64,000 bases of DNA from PALSA-1006 sp964571195 (GTDB lineage: Bacteria; Pseudomonadota; Gammaproteobacteria; Burkholderiales; Gallionellaceae), in assembly GCA_964571195.1 (NCBI GenBank), contig CAZNAD010000003.1, positions 62,001 through 126,000 of the forward strand, written 5' to 3'. The notes under the pieces are model-generated. The model worked only from the letters and a program-made list of their open reading frames with translations, ran no database searches and was not told where the DNA came from. This document shows positions 42,719 through 51,053 of this stretch, in pieces (within the stretch, counting starts at the first letter, position 1; each line of letters opens with the position of its first letter). The position numbers and the translations under genes are program-made.

Positions 42719-44362
42719 TCAGCGTTGCCGGTTACGGAACAGGTTGATCAGGTTATTAGTCGAGCAGTCGTGCGTGGTCACCGTTGCTGCGCTTTGCAAC
42801 TCGGGCAACAGTTTGTTGGCTAGCTGTTTGCCGAATTCCACTCCCCATTGATCGAACGCATTGATGTTCCAGACCACGCTTTGCACAAAGATCTTCTGTT
42901 CATAGAGTGCGATCAACATCCCCAGCGTATAGGGGTCAAGTCTTTCAAAGAGCAGGGTGTTGCTCGGGCGATTGCCGGGAAAAACTTTGTAGGGCAGCAG
43001 TGCTGCAATAGCTTCATCTGTCAGGCCTTGTGCCTTCAGTTCGGCACGCGCCTCGTCTTCGGTCTTACCCAACATCAGTGCCTCGGTCTGTGCAAAACAG
43101 TTGGATAGCAGCATGGTGTGGTGGTCGCCGATGGGATTGTGACTGCTCAACGGAGCCAGGAAGTCCGTCGGGACCATACGGGTACCCTGATGTATCAACT
43201 GGTAGAAAGAGTGTTGGCCGTTCGTGCCGGGCTCTCCCCATACGGTGAAATGGGTATCGTAATCGACTGCTTTGCCAGCCCGGTCGACACGTTTTCCATT
43301 GCTCTCCATTTCAAGCTGTTGCAGATAAGCGGGGAAGTGTTGCAGATATTGGTCGTAAGGCAAGATGGCATAGGAACCGACACCAAAGAAGTTGCCGTAC
43401 CAGATGCCCAGCATCCCCAATATCACCGGCATGTTCTTTTCCAGTGGCGCGCTACGGAAATGTTCATCCATGGCATGCGCGCCGGCCAGCAGACGCTGGA
43501 AATTGTCCATGCCGATATACAAGGCGATAGGCAAACCGATGGCAGACCAGAGTGAATAACGCCCGCCCACCCAATCCCAGAACTCGAACACGTTTTCTGG
43601 ATCGATGCCGAATTTGGAAGTCGCTTCCAGATTGGTGGAAACAGCGGCGAAATGTTTGGCTACCGCAGCTTCTGTCCCCAAGTGTTCAATCAGCCATGCG
43701 CGCGCGGTGCGGGCATTGGCGAGAGTCTCCTGTGTGGTGAAGGTCTTCGAGCTGACAATGAACAGCGTGGTCTCGGGATCAAGTTTCTTAAGGGTCTCAG
43801 CGATGTCGCTGGCATCGACGTTCGATACAAAATGGGCGGTCAGATCGGCGGCACCATAAGGCTTGAGCGCTTCACAAGCCATCAGTGGCCCAAGTGCGGA
43901 ACCGCCGATACCGATATTGACCACATGACGGATCTTCTTTCCGGTATGCCCGGCGGCACTTCCTGAACGCACCGCATCGGTAAAACGCCGCATGTGGTCG
44001 AGTACCCGATGCACCCCCGGCATGACATCCTTGCCGTCAACCTGGACACTGGTTCCGGGCGGGTTGCGCAAGGCTGTGTGCAGTACCGCACGCTGCTCGC
44101 TGGTGTTGATCTTCTCTCCCTTGAATTGGCGTTCGATCCACTCGTTGATCCCGGACTGGCGTGCCAAATCAAGCAGTAGCGATAAGGTTTCTTCGTTGAT
44201 CAGATTCTTGGAGTAATCAAACAACAAGCCGTCCAGACGCAACGAGAACTTGTTAAAGCGGTTCTCGTCTGCGCGGAACATCGCGCGCATAGTCTGTTTG
44301 CAGATAAGGCTCTGGTGGGTGGACAGTGCCTGCCAGGCTGGAGAACGAGTGAGGTTCGACAT
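42719..44362 (-). CDS. pgi: Glucose-6-phosphate isomerase
   Basis: Interconverts glucose-6-P and fructose-6-P, linking glycogen turnover to central metabolism. It has 547 residues from MSNLTRSPAW; a GTG 42 bases upstream is less likely. Family signatures include VNIGIGGSALGPLMACEAL, VSSKTFTTQETLANA, the active-site region WVGGRYSLWSAIGLPIAL and the C-terminal QWGVEFGKQLANKL. It is convergent with the methyltransferase with no intergenic base. Upstream on the same strand lie a DUF2934 gene and glgB. Confidence 0.97.
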   Translation of the reverse strand: MSNLTRSPAWQALSTHQSLICKQTMRAMFRADENRFNKFSLRLDGLLFDYSKNLINEETLSLLLDLARQSGINEWIERQFKGEKINTSEQRAVLHTALRNPPGTSVQVDGKDVMPGVHRVLDHMRRFTDAVRSGSAAGHTGKKIRHVVNIGIGGSALGPLMACEALKPYGAADLTAHFVSNVDASDIAETLKKLDPETTLFIVSSKTFTTQETLANARTARAWLIEHLGTEAAVAKHFAAVSTNLEATSKFGIDPENVFEFWDWVGGRYSLWSAIGLPIALYIGMDNFQRLLAGAHAMDEHFRSAPLEKNMPVILGMLGIWYGNFFGVGSYAILPYDQYLQHFPAYLQQLEMESNGKRVDRAGKAVDYDTHFTVWGEPGTNGQHSFYQLIHQGTRMVPTDFLAPLSSHNPIGDHHTMLLSNCFAQTEALMLGKTEDEARAELKAQGLTDEAIAALLPYKVFPGNRPSNTLLFERLDPYTLGMLIALYEQKIFVQSVVWNINAFDQWGVEFGKQLANKLLPELQSAATVTTHDCSTNNLINLFRNRQR

Positions 44363-44424
44363 GGATGACTCGGGTATATTGACTGCAGTAGGAGATTGCT
44401 GCACTAAACTCGCTTTACGGTTTG

Positions 44425-44781
44425 TTAGCCTTTGAGTTGTGCATCAATCTCGGCTTCAGCCGCTATCCAATCCTGCATTTCATATCCTCCCGCAAAACCG
44501 CGACGTTCTGCCAGAAAATAAGCCGCAGTAGCAATCATGTGGTAACGATGCTCTGGAGAGACCGTTGGCGTCTTCTTCGCGGGTGATTTTCTTGCGCTGC
44601 CTGGCTTGGCAGTTGCGGCTTCGGACGTTTTTTTGGTGGTTGTGCTTTTCTTTGCTGTTGCGGTTGCAGTTGCAGTTGTTTTAGCGCTTGTCTTGCTTTC
44701 GGCGGGCACTTTTTTGGTGGTGGACTTCGCCGTAGCAGTGGTCTTTTTTGCGGTCGGTGTTTTAGGGGTTGCGGTGGCCAT
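44425..44781 (-). CDS. Lysine/alanine-rich protein with C-terminal DUF2934
   Basis: It has 118 residues and an ideal AAGGAG ribosome site. The first ~75 residues are a low-complexity tail of Ala, Thr, Lys, Ser and Pro (KKTTATAKSTTKK, SARKSPAKKTP), similar in style to histone H1-like bacterial proteins. The last ~40 residues (YHMIATAAYFLAERRGFAGG ... DWIAAEAEID) match my recollection of the DUF2934 pattern, a short helical domain of unknown role. A DNA- or polyanion-binding function is suggested by the tail only. It lies between glgB and pgi in the same direction. Confidence 0.75.
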   Translation of the reverse strand: MATATPKTPTAKKTTATAKSTTKKVPAESKTSAKTTATATATAKKSTTTKKTSEAATAKPGSARKSPAKKTPTVSPEHRYHMIATAAYFLAERRGFAGGYEMQDWIAAEAEIDAQLKG

Positions 44782-44857
44782 GATGTTTACTCCTTTTGTG
44801 GGTACTGATCGTAATTATTTCAGATGATGTCGACAATGATGTTACAGCTGGTTTACC

Positions 44858-47038
44858 TCATACGGGTTGCAGGAGGATGCAGGATAAGGCCGGAAGTTCG
44901 ATCTCGGCAGAGTAGGGCAGCCCCATCCATGGTGTCGTCTGTGCATGGATATCGCAACCATTACCCTGATTGCTACCGCCGTAATACTGGGAATCGCTGT
45001 TGAACAGTTCGCGATAAGCACAGCCGAACGGCAGTCCGAGGCGATAAGCATTGCGTGGTACGGGGGTGAAGTTGAATACAGCAATCACTGTTTCGCCATT
45101 ACGCCCGCGCCGGATAAAGGAGAGCAGAGTCTGTTCTGAATCTTGGCAGTCTATCCAGGAGAACCCTCCCTGTTCAAAATCCAGCTCGTGCAGGGCGGGA
45201 AGGTCGCGATACAGGCGATTAAGATCCCGTGCCAGATTTTTGATTCCTTGATGGGGTTCCATAGAGAGTTGCCACCATTCCGTCTCCCAAGCGGAGCGCC
45301 ATTCAGGCCCCTGTCCGAATTCATTACCCATGAAGTTGAGTTTTTTGCCGGGACTGGCCATTTGATAAGCCAGCAACACGCGCAGGTTGGCGAACTTCTG
45401 CCATGCGTCACCGGGCATCTTGCTCAGCAGCGATCCCTTCCCGTGCACAACTTCATCGTGAGAGAACGGCAATACAAAATTTTCGGTATATGCGTAGAGC
45501 TGACTGAAAGTCAGCTGGTTCAGGTGGTAGCGGCGGTGCACTGGATCCTGTTGCATGAATTTGAGTGTGTCATTCATCCAGCCCATGTTCCATTTCATCG
45601 AGAAGCCTAAGCCTCCCAGATAAACGGGGCGAGATACGGCTGGCCATGAGGTTGATTCTTCTGCCAAGGTCAGGGCACCCGGAAAGTCATCATGCACCAT
45701 GATGTTCAGTTCACGCAGAAAATCGATCGCTTCGAGATTCTCGCGTCCGCCGTATTTATTGGGTAGCCATTCATTGGCCTTGCGCGAATAATCAAGATAA
45801 AGCATGGAGGCGACAGCATCGACACGCAGTCCGTCAAAATGAAATTCAGATAGCCAATAATGCGCGCTGGAAAGCAGGAAGCTCTTTACCTCGTTGCGAC
45901 CATAATTGAAGATATGGGTACCCCAGTCCTGGTGAAAACCAAGGCGCGGATCTTCGTGTTCGTATAAGGCGGTGCCGTCAAAGTGAGCTAAGGCGAAGGA
46001 GTCTTGTGGAAAATGGGCGGGAACCCAGTCGAGCAAGACACCGATGCCAGCCAGATGGCAACTGTCGATGAAAAAGCGCAAATCGTCCGGTGTGCCGAAG
46101 CGGCTGCTGGCTGCAAAATAACCCGTCGCCTGATAACCCCAGGATTCGTCCAGCGGATGCTCCGAGACGGGCATCAACTCGACGTGGGTGTAACTCATCT
46201 CTTTGAGATAAGGGATCAGATGCTCGGTCAGTTCACGATAGTTATAAAAACGTCCATCTGGATGACGTTTCCATGAGCCCGCATGGATCTCGTACACATT
46301 GAGCGGGGCATGTAACCAATCCCATTGGCTGCGACGTTTCAGCCACTGCGCATCCTGCCAGGTATGGGCAGCGTTCTCACCGGTACGGGCAGCGGTGCCC
46401 GGTCTTAATTCGAACAAATTGGCATAAGGATCTGTTTTGACCAACAGGGCTCCAGAGCGGTTGCGGATCTCATATTTATAGAGCACGCCTTCGGGCAGTC
46501 CGGGGACGAACAGTTCCCATACTCCGCTGGAGCCGTGAACCGCCATCGGGTGGATGCGTCCATCCCAACGATTGAATTCGCCGACCACACTGACCCGTTC
46601 GGCGTTGGGAGCCCACACCGCAAAACGTATTCCCTCAATTCCGCCGACTTTCGCAAGCCGCGAGCCTAGTACACGGTAGCCCTGATGCAAGCGCCCCTCG
46701 TTGAACAGATGCAGATCGAAACTGGTGATCTGAGGCATGCAGGCATAAGGGTCATACATCAACGAAGTACTGCCGTTGTCGGCAACCACTTGTAACTGGT
46801 ATGGCTCGGTTGGCGCTTCGCTTCCCCGCCATTCGAACAGCCCGTCCGAATGTACGCGCTGTAAAGATACATCGGGGGAGCCGATCAGATTAACTTGGGC
46901 AGCGTAGGGCTGAAAGACTCGCAATACGAATACATCATGCTCTTTGTGTAGTCCGAGAAAAGAGAATGGATCGTGCAGTCTGCCTTGCAACAGCAGATCA
47001 GTACGGGGATCGGTCTTGGTGCGGGGAGTTTTTTTCAT
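44858..47038 (-). CDS. glgB: 1,4-alpha-glucan branching enzyme GlgB
   Basis: GH13 enzyme adding alpha-1,6 branches to glycogen, 726 residues from MKKTPRTK. There is an N-terminal CBM48 pair (about 20-220) and a catalytic barrel with GLRVDAVASMLYLDYSR (nucleophile Asp), TLAEESTSWP (acid Glu) and FVLPFSHDEVVHGKGSLL, then a C-terminal beta domain. A TATAAT on the same strand lies only about 10 bases before the ATG, so the transcript may be nearly leaderless. It works with glgP and glgA at 8-12 kb. Confidence 0.96.
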   Translation of the reverse strand: MKKTPRTKTDPRTDLLLQGRLHDPFSFLGLHKEHDVFVLRVFQPYAAQVNLIGSPDVSLQRVHSDGLFEWRGSEAPTEPYQLQVVADNGSTSLMYDPYACMPQITSFDLHLFNEGRLHQGYRVLGSRLAKVGGIEGIRFAVWAPNAERVSVVGEFNRWDGRIHPMAVHGSSGVWELFVPGLPEGVLYKYEIRNRSGALLVKTDPYANLFELRPGTAARTGENAAHTWQDAQWLKRRSQWDWLHAPLNVYEIHAGSWKRHPDGRFYNYRELTEHLIPYLKEMSYTHVELMPVSEHPLDESWGYQATGYFAASSRFGTPDDLRFFIDSCHLAGIGVLLDWVPAHFPQDSFALAHFDGTALYEHEDPRLGFHQDWGTHIFNYGRNEVKSFLLSSAHYWLSEFHFDGLRVDAVASMLYLDYSRKANEWLPNKYGGRENLEAIDFLRELNIMVHDDFPGALTLAEESTSWPAVSRPVYLGGLGFSMKWNMGWMNDTLKFMQQDPVHRRYHLNQLTFSQLYAYTENFVLPFSHDEVVHGKGSLLSKMPGDAWQKFANLRVLLAYQMASPGKKLNFMGNEFGQGPEWRSAWETEWWQLSMEPHQGIKNLARDLNRLYRDLPALHELDFEQGGFSWIDCQDSEQTLLSFIRRGRNGETVIAVFNFTPVPRNAYRLGLPFGCAYRELFNSDSQYYGGSNQGNGCDIHAQTTPWMGLPYSAEIELPALSCILLQPV

Positions 47039-47047
47039 ATGGTTCCG

Positions 47048-47053
47048 ATTATA
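47048..47053 (-). promoter_or_regulatory. -10 candidate for glgB
   Basis: TATAAT on the minus strand in the 52-base gap between the dksA terminator and glgB. The -35 (GTACCA at 17 bases) is poor. If real, transcription starts about 3 bases before the glgB ATG. Confidence 0.4.
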
Positions 47054-47090
47054 ACCACTTATGGCTGTGATGGTACGTATTCTGAGGCAC

Positions 47091-47117
47091 AAAAAAGCCT
47101 CCTGATTGCAGGAGGCT
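47091..47117 (-). terminator. Rho-independent terminator after dksA
   Basis: On the minus strand, stem AGCCTCCTG / CAGGAGGCT with a 4-base loop, then TTTTTT. It lies 27 bases past the dksA stop. Confidence 0.93.
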
Positions 47118-47143
47118 CTTGGGGTGTTGCGATGGCGGCAAAA

Positions 47144-47566
47144 CTATTTTGCGACTTGTTTCTCGCGGATCTCATCCAGAGTCTTGCAGTCGATGCACAG
47201 GGTCGCAGTGGGGCGTGCTTCCAGACGGCTTAGGCCGATCTCGATACCGCACTTGTCACAATAACCGTAATCACCGGAATCTATTCTCGCGAGCATCTTA
47301 TCGATGTTTTTTATGAGCTTGCGCTCCCGGTCCCGGTTGCGCAATTCCAGACTCATATCGGACTCCTGGCTGGCGCGATCATTGGGATCCGCGAATACGG
47401 TCGCTTCATCCTGCATGGTATGTACAGTACGGTCGATGTCTTGACCTAGACCCAGCTTGATTTCATTTAAAACATTACGAAAATGCTCCAATTGCTTGGG
47501 ATTCATGTAGGCCTCTCCCTTTTTTGCTTTATAAGGGGTGAGGGGTTTGCTGGTTTGGGCTGGCAT
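47144..47566 (-). CDS. dksA: RNA polymerase-binding transcription factor DksA
   Basis: Secondary-channel factor that works with ppGpp to repress stable-RNA promoters and activate others. It has 140 residues from MPAQTSKP; a TTG 27 bases earlier is possible. The coiled-coil tip acids (D60, D63 in FADPNDRASQE) and the four-cysteine zinc finger (C103, C106, C124, C127) are intact, so this is the classical zinc form. It has its own promoter and terminator. Confidence 0.97.
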   Translation of the reverse strand: MPAQTSKPLTPYKAKKGEAYMNPKQLEHFRNVLNEIKLGLGQDIDRTVHTMQDEATVFADPNDRASQESDMSLELRNRDRERKLIKNIDKMLARIDSGDYGYCDKCGIEIGLSRLEARPTATLCIDCKTLDEIREKQVAK

Positions 47567-47610
47567 TTCTTCTGAGTCTCCGAGTACGGGCAAAAAAATT
47601 GAAGCGCGCT

Positions 47611-47639
47611 TTAATACCAGAAAGCCGTATGGCTAGCAA
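47611..47639 (-). promoter_or_regulatory. Sigma-70 promoter of dksA
   Basis: Minus strand: TTGCTA (47634-47639), a 17-base spacer and TATTAA (47611-47616) with an extended TGG directly before it. Predicted start is near 47604, about 38 bases before the dksA ATG. Confidence 0.6.
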
Positions 47640-47662
47640 CTTAAAGTTTGGCTTAAATGGCG

Positions 47663-48247
47663 CTATAAAATCGCAACACCTTGTTTCTTAAGCATGCTAA
47701 CAAGGCTGATCAACGGAAGCCCGATCAGGGCATTGGGGTCGTCTCCTTGTATGCGACTGATCAGTGCGATTCCCAGCCCCTCGGATTTTGCACTTCCGGC
47801 ACAATGGTATGGCTGCTCTTTCTTGAGGTAGCGTTCGATTTCATCGTCGCTGACTTGGCGAAAACCAACATGAGTTTCCACCAAATCGCTTTGCATCGTA
47901 CCATCGGTCGCGTTAAGTAATGTCAGTGCGGTGTGGAATACGACGGTCTTACCACGCATTGCCCTCAATTGCTGTACGGCGTTATCGTGCGTCAATGGCT
48001 TGCCCAGTTGCACACCCTCCAGCAGGGCAACCTGATCGGAACCGATGATCAGGGCGTTCCGATGGTCTTTCGTTACGGCTTGTGCCTTAAGCTGCGAGAG
48101 GCGTAATGCAGTTTGTGGAGCGTCTTCGCCCGGAAGCGGTGTCTCATCGACATTGGGTGCCGCGATTTGAAAAGGTATCCGCAAAATGGCGAGCAGTTCG
48201 CTTCGATATATGGAGGTTGAGGCAAGAACAAGCGGTTGAGAATCCAA
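47663..48247 (-). CDS. yceF: Maf/YceF-type nucleotide pyrophosphatase
   Basis: House-cleaning pyrophosphatase; E. coli YceF hydrolyses m7GTP and related modified nucleotides. It has 194 residues from a TTG with AAGGA 5 bases upstream, giving LDSQPLVLASTSIYR, which aligns with family N-termini (PKLILASTS in E. coli). An ATG at 48304 would add 19 residues but overlaps the promoter of the divergent operon. Motifs are LASTSIYRSELL, VDETPLPGE, IIGSDQVA and CAGSAKSEGLG. It is divergent from yceD, as in E. coli. Confidence 0.9.
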   Translation of the reverse strand: MDSQPLVLASTSIYRSELLAILRIPFQIAAPNVDETPLPGEDAPQTALRLSQLKAQAVTKDHRNALIIGSDQVALLEGVQLGKPLTHDNAVQQLRAMRGKTVVFHTALTLLNATDGTMQSDLVETHVGFRQVSDDEIERYLKKEQPYHCAGSAKSEGLGIALISRIQGDDPNALIGLPLISLVSMLKKQGVAIL

Positions 48248-48275
48248 GATATTCCTTAAGGCATCAATGCATCTT

Positions 48276-48304
48276 TTGACAGAGTAGGCCGGAATATATA
48301 TCAT
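48276..48304 (+). promoter_or_regulatory. Near-consensus sigma-70 promoter of the yceD-rpmF-plsX-fab operon
   Basis: TTGACA (48276-48281), a 17-base spacer and TATCAT (48299-48304). Predicted transcription start is about 48311, only some 3 bases before the yceD ATG at 48314. Confidence 0.75.
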
Positions 48305-48313
48305 GCGCGCCTT

Positions 48314-48805
48314 ATGTTTGCACGGCCTTTCATCGATAGCGTGGATTTTGCCAAAAATGGCAGGTCGCTATGCGGTGAGGTGCCGCTGGCATCCCTGACT
48401 CGGCTAGGTGACATACTGGTCGATTCTGACGGAATGTTGGCCTATACCGTACGGGGTTTGCAAACGGAGCGTGACAATCTGCTGGGGCTGGAAATCCACG
48501 GAACCTGTCGCTTGCGTTGTCAGCGTTGTCTGGAGGAGTTTTCCTACCCATTGGCAATAATCTCCAGCTTGCGTTTGCTGGAGGTGCACGAACTCGGAGA
48601 GTTCGATGATGCCGATGATGAGGCTGATTGCATCGAAGCTTCGAAACAGTTGGATGTGCTGGCATTGATTGAAGACGAGGTGTTGCTGGGTTTGCCTTTT
48701 GCCCCCAAACATCCCGATGGGGCGTGCGTCGCAATGCCAGAAGGTTTGCAGAGATCGACCAATCCGTTCGCGGCGTTGGCCGGTTTAAAGAAGAAACAGG
48801 ATTAG
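48314..48805 (+). CDS. yceD: YceD/DUF177 family protein
   Basis: Small protein of the YceD family, linked in bacteria and plants to 23S rRNA accumulation. It has 163 residues. It holds a CxxC motif (CRLRCQRCLEEF, about 57-68) and the family C-terminus NPFAALAGLKKKQD. No ribosome binding site precedes its ATG, and the promoter lies so close that the mRNA should be almost leaderless. Together with rpmF it forms a widely conserved pair. Confidence 0.92.
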   Translation: MFARPFIDSVDFAKNGRSLCGEVPLASLTRLGDILVDSDGMLAYTVRGLQTERDNLLGLEIHGTCRLRCQRCLEEFSYPLAIISSLRLLEVHELGEFDDADDEADCIEASKQLDVLALIEDEVLLGLPFAPKHPDGACVAMPEGLQRSTNPFAALAGLKKKQD

Positions 48806-48823
48806 TTTTTGTGAGGAGTTACC

Positions 48824-49003
48824 ATGGCAGTTCAGCAGAATAAGAAATCCCCATCCAAGCGCGGTATGCACCGTGCCCATGATTTTTTGACCAATCCGGC
48901 ACTGGCAGTGGAGCCATCCACAGGTGAGCCGCATCTGCGTCATCATATCAGCCCAAGCGGTTACTACCGCGGCAAGAAAGTTGTTAAAACCAAGGGCGAA
49001 TAA
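48824..49003 (+). CDS. rpmF: Ribosomal protein bL32
   Basis: 50S ribosomal protein of 59 residues, MAVQQNKKSPSKRGMHRAHD at the start. The ATG follows GAGGAG 7 bases upstream. This is the form without the CxxC zinc ribbon (C-terminal half HLRHHISPSGYYRGKKVV has no cysteine), as in most proteobacteria. The 79-base gap to plsX has a small GC hairpin (GGCTCC/GGAGCC, 49025-49045) without a T-run. Confidence 0.97.
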   Translation: MAVQQNKKSPSKRGMHRAHDFLTNPALAVEPSTGEPHLRHHISPSGYYRGKKVVKTKGE

Positions 49004-49082
49004 GCTCATTGGGCGTATTGCATAGGCTCCGCTCAGCGGGGAGCCGAGTGTCCGTTCATTTCTCCTGCGAGAGGATCGCCCA

Positions 49083-50120
49083 GTGGGTATCACGATAGCT
49101 ATCGATGCCATGGGCGGCGACCACGGGATACGGGTGACCGTTCCTGCGGCAGTCGCTTATCTGAAAAATCATCCTGATGATGTCATCACGCTGGTCGGTC
49201 AGCCCGATCCTATCCAAGCCGAGTTGGTAAAGCTCGGCTTCAACGGCCAGGCCCGATTACATATCCATGCCGCCACAGAAGTGGTGGGGATGGATGAATC
49301 GCCACAGATCGTGTTACGCAGCAAAAAAGATTCTTCCATGCGCGTATCCATCAATCTGGTGAAAAGCGGTGATGCTTCGGCCTGCGTCAGCGCGGGCAAC
49401 ACCGGTGCGCTGATGGCGACTGCACGTTATGTGCTAAAGACCTTGCCCGGCATTGATCGGCCTGCCATCGCTTCCTTTTTGCCCACCAACAAAGGCCAGG
49501 TCTGTATGCTTGATCTGGGGGCGAACGTAGACTGTACCGCCGAACATCTGCTGCAATTCGCGCTGATGGGTAGCACGCTGGTCTCCGCACTGGAACATAA
49601 AGAACAACCCACTGTCGGCCTGTTGAATATCGGTAGTGAAGACATCAAAGGCAATGAGGTGGTCAAGCAGGCCGCCGAACTGTTGCAGGCCAGCGATCTC
49701 AATTTCTACGGTAACGTGGAAGGTGACGATATCTTCAAAGGGGTCACCGATGTGGTGGTCTGCGACGGCTTTGTCGGCAATGTCGCTCTGAAAACTGCCG
49801 AAGGAGTCGCCAAAATGATGGGGGGCTTTCTGAAACAGGGCTTCAGCCAAAACTGGTATACCAAGCTGGGGGCGATCGTGTCCTTGCCGGTGCTCAAAGC
49901 ATTCAAGCACAGATTGGATCATCGCCGTTATAACGGTGCCAGCTTCCTTGGTTTGAAAGGCATCGTGGTGAAAAGTCATGGCTCTGCAGACTCCTTTGCC
50001 TTCCTTTGCGCCATCGAGCGCGCTGCCGAAGAAGCGCGCGGCGGTATGTTGAGCCACATTAGCGAACACATCGAAAAGTGGCACAACGCACGCCAGCAAA
50101 CCGCAGGGGAGGCAAGTTGA
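49083..50120 (+). CDS. plsX: Phosphate acyltransferase PlsX
   Basis: Makes acyl-phosphate from acyl-ACP for phospholipid synthesis. It has 345 residues from a GTG with AGGA 7 bases upstream. Typical sequence includes IAIDAMGGDHG (start), SAGNTGALMA, LLNIGSEDIKGNE and FVGNVALKTAEG. It is the first gene of the plsX-fabH-fabD-fabG-acpP-fabF series. The stop overlaps the fabH TTG start. Confidence 0.97.
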   Translation: MGITIAIDAMGGDHGIRVTVPAAVAYLKNHPDDVITLVGQPDPIQAELVKLGFNGQARLHIHAATEVVGMDESPQIVLRSKKDSSMRVSINLVKSGDASACVSAGNTGALMATARYVLKTLPGIDRPAIASFLPTNKGQVCMLDLGANVDCTAEHLLQFALMGSTLVSALEHKEQPTVGLLNIGSEDIKGNEVVKQAAELLQASDLNFYGNVEGDDIFKGVTDVVVCDGFVGNVALKTAEGVAKMMGGFLKQGFSQNWYTKLGAIVSLPVLKAFKHRLDHRRYNGASFLGLKGIVVKSHGSADSFAFLCAIERAAEEARGGMLSHISEHIEKWHNARQQTAGEAS

Positions 50121-51046
50121 TATATTCCAAGATCATCGGTACCGGCAGTTATCTGCCCGCCAAGACACTGACCAACTACGATCTGGAAAAGATCGTAGAG
50201 ACTTCGCATGATTGGATTGTGACTCGCAGCGGTATCGTCGAACGTCATTTCGCCGCAGACGATGAATTGACCAGCGATCTTGCCCTGCATGCCAGCCGCA
50301 AGGCGATCGAGGCTGCCGGTATAAAGAACGACGAGATCGATCTGATCATTGTGGCAACTACTTCGCCTGATATGCCTTTCCCCAGTACAGCCTGCATCTT
50401 GCAAGACAAGCTGGGCATCAGAAATGGCGGGGCTGCTTTCGATATGCAGGCTGTGTGCGGGGGGTTCGTTTATGCGTTGAACACGGCAGATATGTATATT
50501 CGCGGCGGGCAGGCTCGCACGGTTTTGGTGGTCGGAGCCGAAGTATTATCCCGTATGCTCGACTGGAATGACCGTACCACTGCGGTCTTGTTCGGTGATG
50601 GCGCGGGAGCGGTGGTCTTGCGTGCCTCGGAGCAACCAGGCATCGTGGCGGCCAAGCTGCACGCGGATGGTATCCATCGCAATATGTTAAAGGCCGATCC
50701 GACCATTTCAATGGACGGAAAGGCTGTATTTAAATTTGCAGTCAATGTGTTAAGTGATGTAGTTGAGGAAGTTCTAGAGGCTCAAGGGCTGCTTGGTACG
50801 GACATCGACTGGCTGGTGCCGCATCAGGCCAACATCCGTATCATCGAAGCGACAGGCAAGAAACTGGGGCTGACGATGGAGAATGTAGTGGTGACTGTTG
50901 CCAATCACGGCAACACTTCGGCAGCCTCGATCCCGCTGGCTTTGGATGCCGCAGTACGCGACGGTCGTATCAAGGCCGGTCAGAACATTTTGTTGGAAGC
51001 CGTAGGTGGCGGGTTCACCTGGGGCGCCGTCTTAATCAAGTGGTAG
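50117..51046 (+). CDS. fabH: Beta-ketoacyl-ACP synthase III FabH
   Basis: Starts fatty-acid synthesis by condensing acetyl-CoA with malonyl-ACP. It has 309 residues from a TTG overlapping the plsX stop; AGGGGAGG lies 4 bases upstream, and the result (IYSKIIGTGSYLP) matches family N-termini, while an in-frame ATG 39 bases earlier is inside plsX. The catalytic triad is C114 (MQAVCGGF), the histidine of PHQANIRI and the asparagine of NHGNTSAAS. Confidence 0.97.
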   Translation: MIYSKIIGTGSYLPAKTLTNYDLEKIVETSHDWIVTRSGIVERHFAADDELTSDLALHASRKAIEAAGIKNDEIDLIIVATTSPDMPFPSTACILQDKLGIRNGGAAFDMQAVCGGFVYALNTADMYIRGGQARTVLVVGAEVLSRMLDWNDRTTAVLFGDGAGAVVLRASEQPGIVAAKLHADGIHRNMLKADPTISMDGKAVFKFAVNVLSDVVEEVLEAQGLLGTDIDWLVPHQANIRIIEATGKKLGLTMENVVVTVANHGNTSAASIPLALDAAVRDGRIKAGQNILLEAVGGGFTWGAVLIKW

Positions 51047-51053
51047 GTTCGAT

